DNA of 54,813 nt from an uncultured Pelagibacteraceae bacterium (GCA_902630065.1 CACOTF010000005.1:1-54813), one strand, 5' to 3'. Shown: positions 1-9,012, counted from the first letter of the stretch. A program made the numbers and translations. Notes: a model not told the origin generated them from the letters alone.

Positions 1-750
1 AATAATTAAATTTTTCTCATCCAAACTTACTGGATTACTAAAATCTTTTAAGACAGCCTTGTATATTTTCTCGCTAACTTTAGGTGGTGCATTTTCATTT
101 AAATTAATGTTATTAAATCTGTTATTAGTAAATTTTTTTATATTCCATTCACTTGCCAAATAATGTTTACCTTGTGTTTGTATCCCAGCAACCCATCTCC
201 ATCCCAATGTATTAGATGCTGCATCTCCATCATAGAGATGCTTCATAAAAAATTCAGCTCCTAATTGCCAAGGTAAATTTAAAGTAAAAATCCAGATACT
301 GGCAAACCACATTCTTGTATGATTATGAAGGTAATTAAATTCTTTTAATTCTTTAACCCATTCATTAAAACATTCTATATTTGTATTTCCATCAATGGCA
401 TTTAAATAATCTTTATTATCTTTGTATTTTTCTCTTATAACTTTTAGTTCTATTATGTAATCTGTCCATACATTAGGTCTTAATTCTAACCATCCTTTCC
501 AATAAGTACGCCACAAAACCTCCTGAATAAATTTTTCATTTTTAGAAAATGAAAATTTCTTTAAGGCTTTATCTATAACTTCTAACTCATTTAATATTCC
601 ATGAGATATATATGGAGAAATACAAGATATATTTGATCTTTTAGCTGGACCAAAATCAAAATTTCTCAATCTTGAATATTCAGAAAGATTATTTTCAACA
701 AAATTATCTAGTTTATTAGTGGCTTGCGCCCGACTTGGTTCAAAATTCAT
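1..750 (-). CDS. Photolyase/cryptochrome-like FAD-binding domain protein, 3' end cut by window
   Basis: The visible 250 residues match the C-terminal FAD-binding domain of the photolyase/cryptochrome superfamily. Seen: the conserved HNHTRMWFA block around residues 145-155 and DGDAASNTLGWRW around 180-192, which in the family contact FAD and the DNA lesion. The ATG at 750 sits 6 bases after the argG stop, and an in-frame stop lies directly upstream, so the protein starts at the FAD domain and has no N-terminal Rossmann antenna domain. It is probably co-transcribed with argG. Light-driven DNA repair or a photoreceptor role is an inference from the family. The true C-terminus lies outside the window. 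Confidence 0.8.
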   Translation of the reverse strand, partial: MNFEPSRAQATNKLDNFVENNLSEYSRLRNFDFGPAKRSNISCISPYISHGILNELEVIDKALKKFSFSKNEKFIQEVLWRTYWKGWLELRPNVWTDYIIELKVIREKYKDNKDYLNAIDGNTNIECFNEWVKELKEFNYLHNHTRMWFASIWIFTLNLPWQLGAEFFMKHLYDGDAASNTLGWRWVAGIQTQGKHYLASEWNIKKFTNNRFNNINLNENAPPKVSEKIYKAVLKDFSNPVSLDEKNLII

Positions 751-756
751 GATATT

Positions 757-1941
757 TTATTTTAATTTTTTCTTGTGAAAATTAATAAATTTTTCAACAT
801 TTGATTTATTAAAAGTTTTATTTTCCTCAAATGAAACTTTTTTCATAGAATAAGCTGAACTTTTAGTTATTCTTGAATAAATAATAACATTCCCTTTATA
901 TAACCTCAATTTAACTGATCCATTAACTTTACTTCTCTTAAGATCTAAAATTTTTTGTAATTTAAATCTCTCTTTAGAAAACCAATATCCATTATAAATC
1001 AGTTCCGCATATCTAGGCATAATTTTTTCTTTCTTATGCATTGTATCTTTATCAAGTGTAACAGACTCTATAGCCCTATGAGCGTGCATTAATAAAGTTC
1101 CGCCTGGTGTTTCGTATACACCTCTTGATTTTATACCGATAAATCTATTTTCTACTAGATCAACTCTTCCAACAGCATTTTTTCCAGCTATGTCGTTTAA
1201 TTTTCCAAGCAATTTAGATGGAGATAATTTTTTTCCATTCACTGCGATCGGATCTCCACTTTTAAAGTCTATTTTTACAATTGTAGATTTATTAGGTGCT
1301 TTTTCTGGAGATACCGTTCTTTGAAAGATAAAGTCAGGTGCAGAATTTTTTGGATTTTCTAACAACTTTCCTTCTGTTGATGTATGAAAAATATTATCGT
1401 CTACTGAAAAAGGTGGCGCTCCTTTCTTGTCTTTAGGTATTTCAATTTTATTTTTTTTTGCATAATTAATTAGATCTGATCTAGATTTGAGCTTCCAAAT
1501 TCTCCAAGGCGCAATAACTTTTATTTTAGGACCAAAATAATGATAACCTAACTCAAATCTTACTTGATCATTTCCTTTTCCTGTTGATCCATGAGACACA
1601 GCATAGGCATTAAATTTTTTAGCAATTCTAATTTGATCTTTAGCTATTAAAGGTCTAGCAATTGAGGTTCCAAGCAAATAAACACCTTCATATATTGCAT
1701 GGCCCCTAATCATTGGATAAACATAATCTTTTACAAAAATATCTTTTAGATCCTGAATAATAATATTTTTTACGCCAAGTTTTTTTGCGTTTCTGAAAAT
1801 TTTATTTCTATCTATTTCTTGCCCAATGTCTGCAGTATAACAAATTACTTCTGCATCATAATTTTCCTGTAACCATTTTAATATGATTGATGTGTCCAAA
1901 CCTCCAGAATAGGCAAGAACTATCTTTTTCTTTGATTTCAT
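757..1941 (-). CDS. argG: Argininosuccinate synthase
   Basis: Condenses citrulline and aspartate with ATP to give argininosuccinate, the penultimate step of arginine synthesis in the cytoplasm. The N-type ATP pyrophosphatase loop SGGLDTS is at residues 12-18, followed by the family blocks SHGSTGKGNDQVRFE (near 116-130) and GRVDLVENRFIGIKSRG (near 258-274). At 394 residues it has the normal family length and looks intact. The ATG at 1941 lies 3 bases beyond the 3' end of... the upstream IalB-like gene, whose stop is at 1945, and the photolyase-like gene follows 6 bases downstream, suggesting a minus-strand operon. No argH is present in the window. Confidence 0.97.
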   Translation of the reverse strand: MKSKKKIVLAYSGGLDTSIILKWLQENYDAEVICYTADIGQEIDRNKIFRNAKKLGVKNIIIQDLKDIFVKDYVYPMIRGHAIYEGVYLLGTSIARPLIAKDQIRIAKKFNAYAVSHGSTGKGNDQVRFELGYHYFGPKIKVIAPWRIWKLKSRSDLINYAKKNKIEIPKDKKGAPPFSVDDNIFHTSTEGKLLENPKNSAPDFIFQRTVSPEKAPNKSTIVKIDFKSGDPIAVNGKKLSPSKLLGKLNDIAGKNAVGRVDLVENRFIGIKSRGVYETPGGTLLMHAHRAIESVTLDKDTMHKKEKIMPRYAELIYNGYWFSKERFKLQKILDLKRSKVNGSVKLRLYKGNVIIYSRITKSSAYSMKKVSFEENKTFNKSNVEKFINFHKKKLK

Positions 1942-1944
1942 TAT

Positions 1945-2445
1945 TTAACTGCAGCTTTTTTTAGCCGCGTTATATGCTTTAGTGAAGCCCATCAAAGAAT
2001 AATGATCAATTGTTTGAGATCCAGATTTATTATATCCAGTAACCATTAATCTTGAGGCCTTTTTCATTCTGCTAACAACTTTTTTTTCAATTTTATTACT
2101 TGAAATCCATGCAAAATTATCTTGAGCTATATCAAATTTATATTTTGATTTACCAGAGCTAGCTGTGATTGAATTTTGACTGTTGTATTCATAGCCTGAG
2201 GTTGTGCTTACTTCGTCTTTAATTTTTTCAGATGGTCTAAAAGTTACAAATAATCTTGCATCTCTATCATTTTTTTTAGGAGATTGAAGAACAGGTTTAG
2301 ATTGAGCAAAACATACTTTACTATCCCCATTAGTAACAACAATTGCATCCCAGTCTTTAAATGTCCCTATTTTATTTAATTCTTCTGAATAGGAAGTTGA
2401 TCCTAATAAGATAATAAAAAAAATTATTTTAAAAATTATGGACAT
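1945..2445 (-). CDS. IalB-like (invasion-associated locus B) periplasmic protein
   Basis: A 166-residue secreted protein with a hydrophobic signal peptide (about residues 1-20, ending near SYSEE). The mature part has the pattern of alphaproteobacterial invasion associated locus B family proteins: a WDAIVV start with a conserved Cys (VCFAQS) and the C-terminal GFTKAYNAAKKSC block, so the two cysteines may form a disulfide. The family is widespread in free-living alphaproteobacteria and the name does not imply pathogenicity; the molecular function is not established. Its start overlaps the end of the upstream aldo/keto reductase gene by 10 bases, indicating co-transcription. Confidence 0.75.
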   Translation of the reverse strand: MSIIFKIIFFIILLGSTSYSEELNKIGTFKDWDAIVVTNGDSKVCFAQSKPVLQSPKKNDRDARLFVTFRPSEKIKDEVSTTSGYEYNSQNSITASSGKSKYKFDIAQDNFAWISSNKIEKKVVSRMKKASRLMVTGYNKSGSQTIDHYSLMGFTKAYNAAKKSCS

Positions 2446-3470
2446 GGATTTGGATATTTTTTTTGAATTTCATTAATTTCATTAATTATTTCTTTATCAA
2501 GATTCACTTTTACACTTTCTATATTTGTTTTCAACTGCTCCATTGTTGTTGCACCAATAATAACGCTAGACATGAAATCCTGTATCTCACAAAATTTTAT
2601 ACACATTTGACTCATATCAATGTTGTATTTTTCACTAATATTAAAATACTCATTAACAGCTTCGTTAGTATTTGGTTTTCGATATCTTGTCCAAAAATCC
2701 CAATCTCTTTCCATCCGAGATCCTTTTGGAAATTGCTTATTTCTATATTTACCACTTAAAAAACCACTGGCTAAAGGAGAATAAGATAAACAGCCAATAT
2801 TTTCTCTTATAGACACCTCAGCTAATCCAACTTCATATGATCTATTTAATAAACTATAGGGATTTTGTATGGACATCATTCTTGGCAAACTCCTTTCCTT
2901 TGAGAGTTTGAGATAATTCATAACACCCCAAGGAGTTTCATTAGATAAACCTACATGTCTAATTTTACCTTGTTCAATATACTTTTGTAATTCAACCAAC
3001 ACGTCTTCGAATTTATTCCATTCATTTTCTTTATGCTCATAACCAAGTCTTCCAAAATTGTTTACATTTCTTTCTGGCCAATGGAGCTGATATAAATCTA
3101 TATAATCAGTTTTAAGTCTTTTAAGACTGTTATGAAGTGCAGTTTCAAGATTCTTCCCTACAAAACTATTTTCACCATTTCTAATATAATCTCTTGCAGG
3201 ACCACAAACTTTAGTTGCAAGTATTACATCTTTTCTTTTTTTTGTTTTTTCAAACCAATTTCCAATGATCGTCTCTGTATGACCAAAAGTTTCAGCTTTA
3301 GGAGGCACCGCATAAAGTTCTGCGGTATCCCAAAAATTAACCCCATTTTCTAGTGAGAAGTCCATTTGTTCGAAGGCCTCTTCTTGGCTATTTTGTTCAC
3401 CCCAAGTCATGGTGCCGAGACAAATTGTGCTAATATCTATATTAGTTGTTCCTAATTTTTTATAATTCAT
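2436..3470 (-). CDS. Aldo/keto reductase, Tas-like
   Basis: NAD(P)H-dependent aldo/keto reductase of 344 residues with a TIM-barrel pattern. The catalytic tetrad is visible: Asp48 (FWDTA), Tyr53 (ELY), Lys87 (LATK) and His130 (YQLHWPER). The N-terminal LGTMTWGEQNSQEEAF and the AVPPKAETFGHTE loop resemble the E. coli Tas subgroup. The physiological substrate cannot be read from the sequence. First gene of the minus-strand run, divergent from the Bax-inhibitor-like gene; its 3' end overlaps the start of the IalB-like gene. Confidence 0.88.
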   Translation of the reverse strand: MNYKKLGTTNIDISTICLGTMTWGEQNSQEEAFEQMDFSLENGVNFWDTAELYAVPPKAETFGHTETIIGNWFEKTKKRKDVILATKVCGPARDYIRNGENSFVGKNLETALHNSLKRLKTDYIDLYQLHWPERNVNNFGRLGYEHKENEWNKFEDVLVELQKYIEQGKIRHVGLSNETPWGVMNYLKLSKERSLPRMMSIQNPYSLLNRSYEVGLAEVSIRENIGCLSYSPLASGFLSGKYRNKQFPKGSRMERDWDFWTRYRKPNTNEAVNEYFNISEKYNIDMSQMCIKFCEIQDFMSSVIIGATTMEQLKTNIESVKVNLDKEIINEINEIQKKYPNPCP

Positions 3471-3542
3471 TAAATATTAAGTATTTGTTACCTATATTTT
3501 GACGGCTTGAAAAATTTTAAATTTATTACTATATACTTAATT

Positions 3543-4301
3543 ATGGAATTCAATAGAGACAATATTTTAAATAGATCAACGACAGCAAAAAAAGCTGTTG
3601 TGATGGATGAAGGCCTTAGAGCCTACATGCTTAAAGTTTACAACTACATGGCAACTGGGGTTTTGCTAACGGGAATCATTGCACTGCTATCTTTTAAAAT
3701 GTCAGTAGTTACAGATGCAAGTGGATCAATAGTTGCTTTAACTGAGTTCGGAAATGCAATTTATCTATCAGGATTGAAATGGGTGGTTATGTTAGCTCCT
3801 CTCGGAATTGTTTTTTATATGAGTTTTGGGATAAATAAAATGAGTTCTTCAAAGGCTCAAACTACTTTTTGGATTTTTGCAGCCTTGATGGGTTTATCAC
3901 TATCATCAATTTTATTAGTTTACACAGGACTTAGTGTGACGAGAGTATTTTTCATATCTTCAGCTACATTTGGAGCTATGAGTATATATGGTTACACAAC
4001 TAAAAGAGACCTCACAAAATTTGGATCATTCTTAATGATGGGTTTGATCGGTATTATAATCGCATCTCTAGTAAACATTTTCTTAAAATCTTCAATGATG
4101 TACTTTGCTATTTCAATCATTGGAGTTCTTATCTTTGTTGGATTAACTGCATACGATACACAAAAAATTAAAAATATGTACGCAGCATCAGATTCAGGTG
4201 AAGTAATTGGCAAGAAAGCTGTTATGGGAGCTTTAACATTATACTTAGATTTTATAAATTTATTTATAATGCTTTTAAGATTGTTTGGTCAAAGAAGATA
4301 A
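3543..4301 (+). CDS. Bax inhibitor-1/YccA family membrane protein
   Basis: Integral membrane protein of the Bax inhibitor-1 (TMBIM/YccA) family, about 252 residues with seven predicted hydrophobic helices. Seen: the conserved second half, with SIYGYTTKRDL, the GLTAYDTQKIK motif and the C-terminal LYLDFINLFIMLLRLFG helix. Bacterial members are linked to membrane protein quality control (YccA-FtsH) and proton-dependent calcium leak (BsYetJ); which applies here is unknown. An in-frame ATG at 3507 would add 12 residues, but MEFNRDN at 3543 fits the family's N-terminus better. It is divergent from the aldo/keto reductase and convergent with the DUF2794 gene. Confidence 0.9.
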   Translation: MEFNRDNILNRSTTAKKAVVMDEGLRAYMLKVYNYMATGVLLTGIIALLSFKMSVVTDASGSIVALTEFGNAIYLSGLKWVVMLAPLGIVFYMSFGINKMSSSKAQTTFWIFAALMGLSLSSILLVYTGLSVTRVFFISSATFGAMSIYGYTTKRDLTKFGSFLMMGLIGIIIASLVNIFLKSSMMYFAISIIGVLIFVGLTAYDTQKIKNMYAASDSGEVIGKKAVMGALTLYLDFINLFIMLLRLFGQRR

Positions 4302-4303
4302 TC

Positions 4304-4319
4304 AAAAACTATAGTTTTT
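4304..4319. terminator. Possible weak bidirectional A/T hairpin
   Basis: The sequence reads AAAAAC TATA GTTTTT, a perfect inverted repeat between two convergent genes, with A- and T-runs on both sides. It overlaps the end of the DUF2794 gene. The stem is almost all A:T, so it could act as a weak terminator in both directions or be chance in AT-rich DNA. Confidence 0.3.
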
Positions 4320-4644
4320 TCCAATTTGTTTTTTTTAGAAGTATTTCTAAATCATAAGCATTATTTAAAATTTTACCATTTCTGTCAGTTATTAAATATT
4401 TCAAATTCTTATTAGAAGGTTTAAAATTTTTACTAATGTTGTAGATAGCTTTTTCTGCTGCATTTTTAAAAATACTAAAACTTACTTTTTTACTTGATAT
4501 TGAGAGGCCATAGTCTTTCCAAGATCCTTCAGATACCATTTTAGCATATAGGTCTAATATAATTTTTAGTTCTTTTTTTTCAAAAAAATACTTTTGGTTT
4601 TGTTCTTTATTTGAATTATTTATTACTAATTTTAAATTACTCAT
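4309..4644 (-). CDS. DUF2794 family protein
   Basis: A 111-residue soluble protein matching the alphaproteobacterial DUF2794 pattern: FEKKELKIILDLYAKMV followed by SEGSWKDYGLSI, then FSIFKNAAEKAIYNISK. No catalytic motif, signal peptide or membrane segment is visible and no function is known. Its start overlaps the end of yciB by 8 bases, so the two are translated from one minus-strand transcript. Confidence 0.75.
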   Translation of the reverse strand: MSNLKLVINNSNKEQNQKYFFEKKELKIILDLYAKMVSEGSWKDYGLSISSKKVSFSIFKNAAEKAIYNISKNFKPSNKNLKYLITDRNGKILNNAYDLEILLKKTNWKKL

Positions 4645-5188
4645 TTAATTTGTGCTTATTAATCAACCCAACTTGTGATGCTGTAAAGATGAATGTAATT
4701 GGTAGCATTCCCCAAACTTTAAAGTTAACCCAAAATTCTTCTGTTTGAGTTCTCCAAACAATTTCATTTAATATAGCCAAAAAAATAAAAAAATAAGTCC
4801 ATCTGTTATTCAAAATTTTCCAACCTTCATCAGACATTGGCAGTGTTTTTCCAAGTATTAATTTTAAAACTGGTTCATTGGTGAAGTATTTTCCAAAGAA
4901 TAAAGCTAAAGCAAATAAAATATTTATTATAGTGGGTTTCATATAAATAAAAATTGGATTATCAAAATAAATTGTTAAACCTCCAAATAGAGTAATTAAA
5001 ATTCCTCCTAACAAAGGAACCATCGGAACTTTTTTTTCCAGTATCCAAACCAAGAGAACAGAAATTATTGTTGCGACAATTAGAGGTGGTATTGCAACTT
5101 TTAAATTTTTATCACTGTTATAATAAAAGAAGAAAAAAATAGCTAAAGGCCCAACGTCTGTAATGAATTTTAGAAGTGATTTATTCAC
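4637..5188 (-). CDS. yciB: Inner membrane-spanning protein YciB / septation protein A
   Basis: A 183-residue polytopic inner-membrane protein of the YciB/IspZ family with five or so hydrophobic helices. Family marks visible are the N-terminal FITDVGPLAIFFFFY, the central LFGGLTIYFDN segment, and NRWTYFFIFLAILNEIVWR followed by WVNFKVWGMLPITFIF. In E. coli it interacts with cell elongation and division proteins. In many alphaproteobacteria this gene neighbours ftsY and the ccm genes; here ccm is close by on the other strand but ftsY is about 32 kb away. It is divergent from hspQ. Confidence 0.92.
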   Translation of the reverse strand: MNKSLLKFITDVGPLAIFFFFYYNSDKNLKVAIPPLIVATIISVLLVWILEKKVPMVPLLGGILITLFGGLTIYFDNPIFIYMKPTIINILFALALFFGKYFTNEPVLKLILGKTLPMSDEGWKILNNRWTYFFIFLAILNEIVWRTQTEEFWVNFKVWGMLPITFIFTASQVGLINKHKLNE

Positions 5189-5266
5189 TGCTACATATTA
5201 ACAGATTAATAAAACATTTATATTTTTTTTATTGATTTTTTTCATCAAATATCCATATTTAATATC

Positions 5267-5587
5267 GTGAGTACTCAAAAAGCTAAATTTTCAATTGGAG
5301 ACGTTGTAAAACATAGACACTTCGATTTTAGAGGTGTGATTTACGATGTTGACTTTGAATTTAATAACTCAGAGGAGTGGTATCAATCGATTCCAAAAAA
5401 CGTGAGACCTAGAAAGGATCAGCCATTTTATCATTTACTAGCAGAGAATGACGAAATTACTTACGAGGCTTATGTGTCTGAGCAAAATCTATTATTTGAT
5501 GACTCTGAAGAGCCTATAAAACACCCTCTAATTAATGAAATTTTTTCAGGTAAGCGTGGATCAAGCTACTTCAAGCCTTCAAATTAA
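5267..5587 (+). CDS. hspQ: Heat shock protein HspQ
   Basis: A 106-residue protein of the HspQ/YccV family, which in E. coli binds hemimethylated oriC DNA and acts as an adaptor and specificity enhancer for the Lon protease. Diagnostic residues are FSIGDVVKHRHFDFRGVIYDVD, here seen at residues 8-29, and the block QPFYHLLAENDE with YVSEQNL. The start is GTG at 5267; no ATG gives a better N-terminus. It is monocistronic, divergent from yciB, with a 167-base gap before ccmC containing a long hairpin. Confidence 0.93.
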   Translation: MSTQKAKFSIGDVVKHRHFDFRGVIYDVDFEFNNSEEWYQSIPKNVRPRKDQPFYHLLAENDEITYEAYVSEQNLLFDDSEEPIKHPLINEIFSGKRGSSYFKPSN

Positions 5588-5655
5588 CTAATAGCCAACA
5601 TTTAAACACAATTGTCCCAAATCTCTGTCATATCTGTTTGTTATGAAATATTTAA

Positions 5656-5709
5656 TTCTGATCAAGAGTACTGTTTTTCCTCTATCTCCCTCTGTATTCT
5701 TGGTCAGAA
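5656..5709 (+). ncRNA. Long hairpin of unknown function between hspQ and ccmC
   Basis: Left arm 5656-5671 (TTCTGATCAAGAGTAC) pairs with right arm 5694-5709 (GTATTCTTGGTCAGAA) over 16 uninterrupted base pairs, two of them T-G wobbles, around a 22-nucleotide pyrimidine-rich loop. The wobbles pair only in the plus-strand RNA; the complement would have A-C mismatches. It lies 68 bases after the hspQ stop and 45 bases before ccmC. No clean U-tract follows, so a simple terminator is not obvious. It may be a processing site, a 3' UTR stabiliser, a ccm leader element or a small RNA. Confidence 0.4.
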
Positions 5710-5754
5710 AATTTTGAACAATTTTAATCTAAAATTTATGTGTTATAAAAAATA

Positions 5755-6462
5755 ATGATTAATTATTTCAATCCAAATAATACTTTAAAGATAATTAATA
5801 AAATACAAAAGTTTGTATTTGCGCTATTTATGATTGTATTGTTACTTGGATTAGTTGAAGCTTTAGTTCTTTCTCCCGAGGATTATAAGCAGAGTGACTC
5901 AGTTAGGATTATGTATGTACATGTTCCGTCAGCTTGGATATCACTTGGAATATTTTCATTTATTTCCATTCTTTCTTTTGGAGTTTTTGTTTTCAAAAAT
6001 AAAAATTTCTCTTTAATAACAAAAAGTTTAGCACCTTCTGGTTTTGTTTTTAGCATAATAGCTTTAGTTACAGGATCAATTTGGGGAAAACCAACCTGGG
6101 GAACTTGGTGGGCTTGGGATGCAAGAGTAACTTCAATGCTCTTACTTTCAATTTTTTATTTATTGTTCATTACTTCTTGGAAGATTACGACAGATACTAG
6201 TAAAGCAGAAAAAATTAGCTCAATAATAGCAATCATTGGTCTTATAAATATCCCAGTTATAAAATTCTCAGTAGAATGGTGGAATACTTTACACCAACCT
6301 GCTTCAGTAAAAATTTTGGAAGAAACAACTATTCATTCATCAATGTTGACACCATTAGCTATAATGACTGCGGCATTTGCACTATTTTCACTTTTGATAT
6401 TTTTAATGAAATATAATACAGAACTGTTAAAGATTAAAAATAAAGGCCTTAATAGATTATGA
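5755..6462 (+). CDS. ccmC: Heme exporter/handling protein CcmC
   Basis: System I cytochrome c maturation protein that loads heme onto the chaperone CcmE at the outer face of the inner membrane. The 235 residues contain six hydrophobic helices and the tryptophan-rich heme-binding motif WGTWWAWDARVT at about 115-126. Candidate axial heme histidines flank it at His56 (YVHVPS) and in TLHQPASVK. It starts the ccm operon; the ccmD start overlaps its stop by 4 bases. The ABC components CcmA and CcmB, which often precede ccmC, are not here. Confidence 0.96.
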   Translation: MINYFNPNNTLKIINKIQKFVFALFMIVLLLGLVEALVLSPEDYKQSDSVRIMYVHVPSAWISLGIFSFISILSFGVFVFKNKNFSLITKSLAPSGFVFSIIALVTGSIWGKPTWGTWWAWDARVTSMLLLSIFYLLFITSWKITTDTSKAEKISSIIAIIGLINIPVIKFSVEWWNTLHQPASVKILEETTIHSSMLTPLAIMTAAFALFSLLIFLMKYNTELLKIKNKGLNRL

Positions 6463-6692
6463 TTAGTGAACTACTAAATATGAATGGATACGGTGTATAT
6501 GTTTGGTCATCATTTATATTCACTCTACTTTCTTTTAGCTTCTTGTATGTGTTAGTAAAATTAAATTTAATTAAAGAGAAAAAGAAGTTTGAGGAAAATT
6601 ATAAATCACTAGATGAAAAGAAACTTGCATCAGTAGCTAAGCAAAAAACGTACAGAGAAATATTAGCAAACACTTCTACATCTAAAGTTTAA
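6459..6692 (+). CDS. ccmD: Heme exporter protein CcmD
   Basis: Small single-pass membrane protein of 77 residues that in System I stabilises the CcmC-CcmE interaction and helps release holo-CcmE. Seen: [19 protein letters not shown], the typical CcmD tyrosine-containing lead into one membrane helix (about 8-32), then a lysine-rich cytoplasmic tail. Its length is at the upper end for CcmD. It overlaps the ccmC stop by 4 bases (ATGA), supporting translational coupling. Confidence 0.88.
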   Translation: MISELLNMNGYGVYVWSSFIFTLLSFSFLYVLVKLNLIKEKKKFEENYKSLDEKKLASVAKQKTYREILANTSTSKV

Positions 6693-6703
6693 CTAAAATT
6701 CAC

Positions 6704-7126
6704 ATGTACGGAAAAAAAGTTAAATTTAGAGCCCTTTTTATTTTTTTAATTTTAATTTCATTAGTTCTTACAATTTTTTTGGTGGTTAAATCTCTTGAGG
6801 AAAACGTAGTATATTTTAAGTCTCCAACAGACATTAAAAACCTTAATGAAATTAAAAATGCTCAAAAAATTAGAGTTGGTGGAATGGTGAAAAAAAATTC
6901 TATTAAAATAAACGATAAAGAAATTTTTTTCGTAATTACGGATTTCAAAAATGAATTATTAGTCAACTTTAATGGATCGGTACCTAATTTGTTTGAAGAG
7001 GGAAAGGGTGTAGTTGCTGAAGGTTTCTTAAAGGATAAAAGTTTTCTAAATGCTGACAAGATTTTAGCAAAACATGATGAAAATTATATGCCTCCTGAAG
7101 TCAGCGAAGCTATGAAAAACAATTAA
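6704..7126 (+). CDS. ccmE: Cytochrome c-type biogenesis heme chaperone CcmE
   Basis: Periplasmic heme chaperone anchored by one N-terminal helix (about residues 8-28). It receives heme from CcmC covalently through a histidine and passes it to CcmF. The heme-binding histidine and its partner are seen as His124 and Tyr128 in [12 protein letters not shown]. The OB-fold core runs from about 40 to 120 ([29 protein letters not shown]). At 140 residues it has normal length. It is 11 bases after ccmD and 5 bases before ccmF. Confidence 0.96.
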   Translation: MYGKKVKFRALFIFLILISLVLTIFLVVKSLEENVVYFKSPTDIKNLNEIKNAQKIRVGGMVKKNSIKINDKEIFFVITDFKNELLVNFNGSVPNLFEEGKGVVAEGFLKDKSFLNADKILAKHDENYMPPEVSEAMKNN

Positions 7127-7131
7127 TTCGT

Positions 7132-9012
7132 ATGTCTAATTATTTAGGAAATTATTCTTTATATATTGCTTTAATTGCATCTGTTTATTTAATTTTTAAG
7201 TCATATTTGGATGCAAATTCAGAAAATAAATATTTAGATAAAAACTTTATTTTAATTACTTCAATACAAACTATAATGATTGCGGTAAGTTTTTTTAGTC
7301 TAGTTGCAGCTTTTGTAATTTCAGATTTTAGTAATGAAACTGTTTTCAACAATTCTCATACTTCAAAACCTTTATTTTATAAAATTTCAGGCACATGGGG
7401 AAATCACGAGGGAAGTTTATTATTGTGGTTATTAGTTCTTTCAATTTTTCTATTTATTTTTTTATTAAATTCAAGATCACAAGATACTAAATACAAACTT
7501 TTAACGATACTATTTCAACAAATTATTATTTCAGGTTTTCTAGTTTTTATTTTATTAACTTCCAACCCTTTCAAAACGCTTTACCCAATTCCTAGCGAGG
7601 GATTAGGTTTGAACCCTATTTTACAAGACCCTGCTTTAGCTATTCACCCTCCAATTTTATATTTAGGTTATGTTGGAACATCTATTATCTTTTCAGCATC
7701 ACTTGCCTCAATGATTAGTGGAAATATTGGAGATAAGTGGGCAAGACATATTAAAAAATGGGTTTTGGTATCTTGGGTATTTTTAACGATTGGTATTTTG
7801 CTAGGATCTATATGGGCATATTATGAGCTGGGCTGGGGAGGTTTTTGGTTTTGGGATCCTGTAGAAAATGTTTCATTAATGCCATGGTTTTGCTTAACAG
7901 CACTTCTGCATACAGTAATTGTATTACAGAAAAGAAATTCGTTTAAAGAGTGGACTATTATTTTGTCAATTACAACTTTTTCATTGAGTATGAGTGGTAC
8001 TTTTCTTGTTAGATCTGGAATTTTAAATTCAATTCACACTTTTGCAAACGATCCATCGAGAGGGTTATATATATTAAGTTTTCTTTTTATCTTAATATTG
8101 ATGTCTATATTAATTTTCTTTTTTAATCAGAGCAAAATATCAAACACAGCCAAAGGGAATTTTATTTTAAGTAAAGAGACTGCAATATTAGTGAATAACT
8201 GGTTTATGATGTTTTTTTTATCTGTTGTTCTTGTTGGTACTATTTATCCAATTTTTCTTGAAGTTTTAAATGGTTCAAAAATTTCTGTTGGTCCACCTTT
8301 TTATCATAATCTTTTAATACCTTTCTTAATTCCTTTTTTAATTTTCATGAGCTTTGGCCCAAGTTTGAAATGGATTAAAGATAAATTAAAAAAGTTTAAC
8401 TATAATATTTTAATTATTTTTTTAGTTTCATTGCTTATTTCATATGTCATTTTAACAAAAACAGAAAATTCATTTTTGTTATCTATTCCTCTAATAGTTT
8501 TGAGCATCTATCTATTACTGGTTACAATTAAGGATTTTTTTGTTAGTAGATCCTCGATTAGCCAAAAAATTTCACATTTTGGTTTTAGTTTATTAATTAC
8601 AAGCATCTTATTGAATGGCCTTTTTTCTAATGAATTCAATTCAAACATGAAAGTAGGAGATGAAAGAATATTCAATGAAAAAGTCGTAAAATTAAAAGAG
8701 GTTAATGTATCAGACGTGGACAATTATAAATCACTTAAAGCTAGTTTTGAAGTTACAAATAAAAATTCCTCTTTTGCTTTGTACCCAGAAGTTAGGATTT
8801 ACCAACAGCCTTTAACTATGACGAGTGAAGCAGATATTAAGACAACATTATTTTCAGATAATTTTTTAGTATTTAATATTCTAAAAGACGATGGTTATTA
8901 TAACGTAAGATATCAATATAAACCCTTAATGATTTGGATATGGATCTCAACTATATTTATTAGTCTTGGTGGTTTATTAAGTGTTATTAGAAAAAATGAG
9001 CAAAAATATTAA
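7132..9012 (+). CDS. ccmF: Cytochrome c heme lyase subunit CcmF
   Basis: Large polytopic membrane protein (626 residues, about 15 helices) that forms the heme lyase with CcmH and ligates heme to apocytochrome c. The WWD signature is visible as WGGFWFWDPVENVSLMPW around residues 235-252, with conserved histidines in GTWGNHEGS (near 87-95), AIHPPILYLGYVG and LHTVIVLQ. The C-terminal region includes a periplasmic domain before the last helix. The ccmG start lies inside its last codons. Confidence 0.97.
   Translation: MSNYLGNYSLYIALIASVYLIFKSYLDANSENKYLDKNFILITSIQTIMIAVSFFSLVAAFVISDFSNETVFNNSHTSKPLFYKISGTWGNHEGSLLLWLLVLSIFLFIFLLNSRSQDTKYKLLTILFQQIIISGFLVFILLTSNPFKTLYPIPSEGLGLNPILQDPALAIHPPILYLGYVGTSIIFSASLASMISGNIGDKWARHIKKWVLVSWVFLTIGILLGSIWAYYELGWGGFWFWDPVENVSLMPWFCLTALLHTVIVLQKRNSFKEWTIILSITTFSLSMSGTFLVRSGILNSIHTFANDPSRGLYILSFLFILILMSILIFFFNQSKISNTAKGNFILSKETAILVNNWFMMFFLSVVLVGTIYPIFLEVLNGSKISVGPPFYHNLLIPFLIPFLIFMSFGPSLKWIKDKLKKFNYNILIIFLVSLLISYVILTKTENSFLLSIPLIVLSIYLLLVTIKDFFVSRSSISQKISHFGFSLLITSILLNGLFSNEFNSNMKVGDERIFNEKVVKLKEVNVSDVDNYKSLKASFEVTNKNSSFALYPEVRIYQQPLTMTSEADIKTTLFSDNFLVFNILKDDGYYNVRYQYKPLMIWIWISTIFISLGGLLSVIRKNEQKY

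Noticed and set aside
2463-2759. 98-codon open frame on the plus strand inside the aldo/keto reductase gene
   Set aside because: Phe/Ile/Thr/His-rich antisense reading of a conserved gene; no family resemblance.
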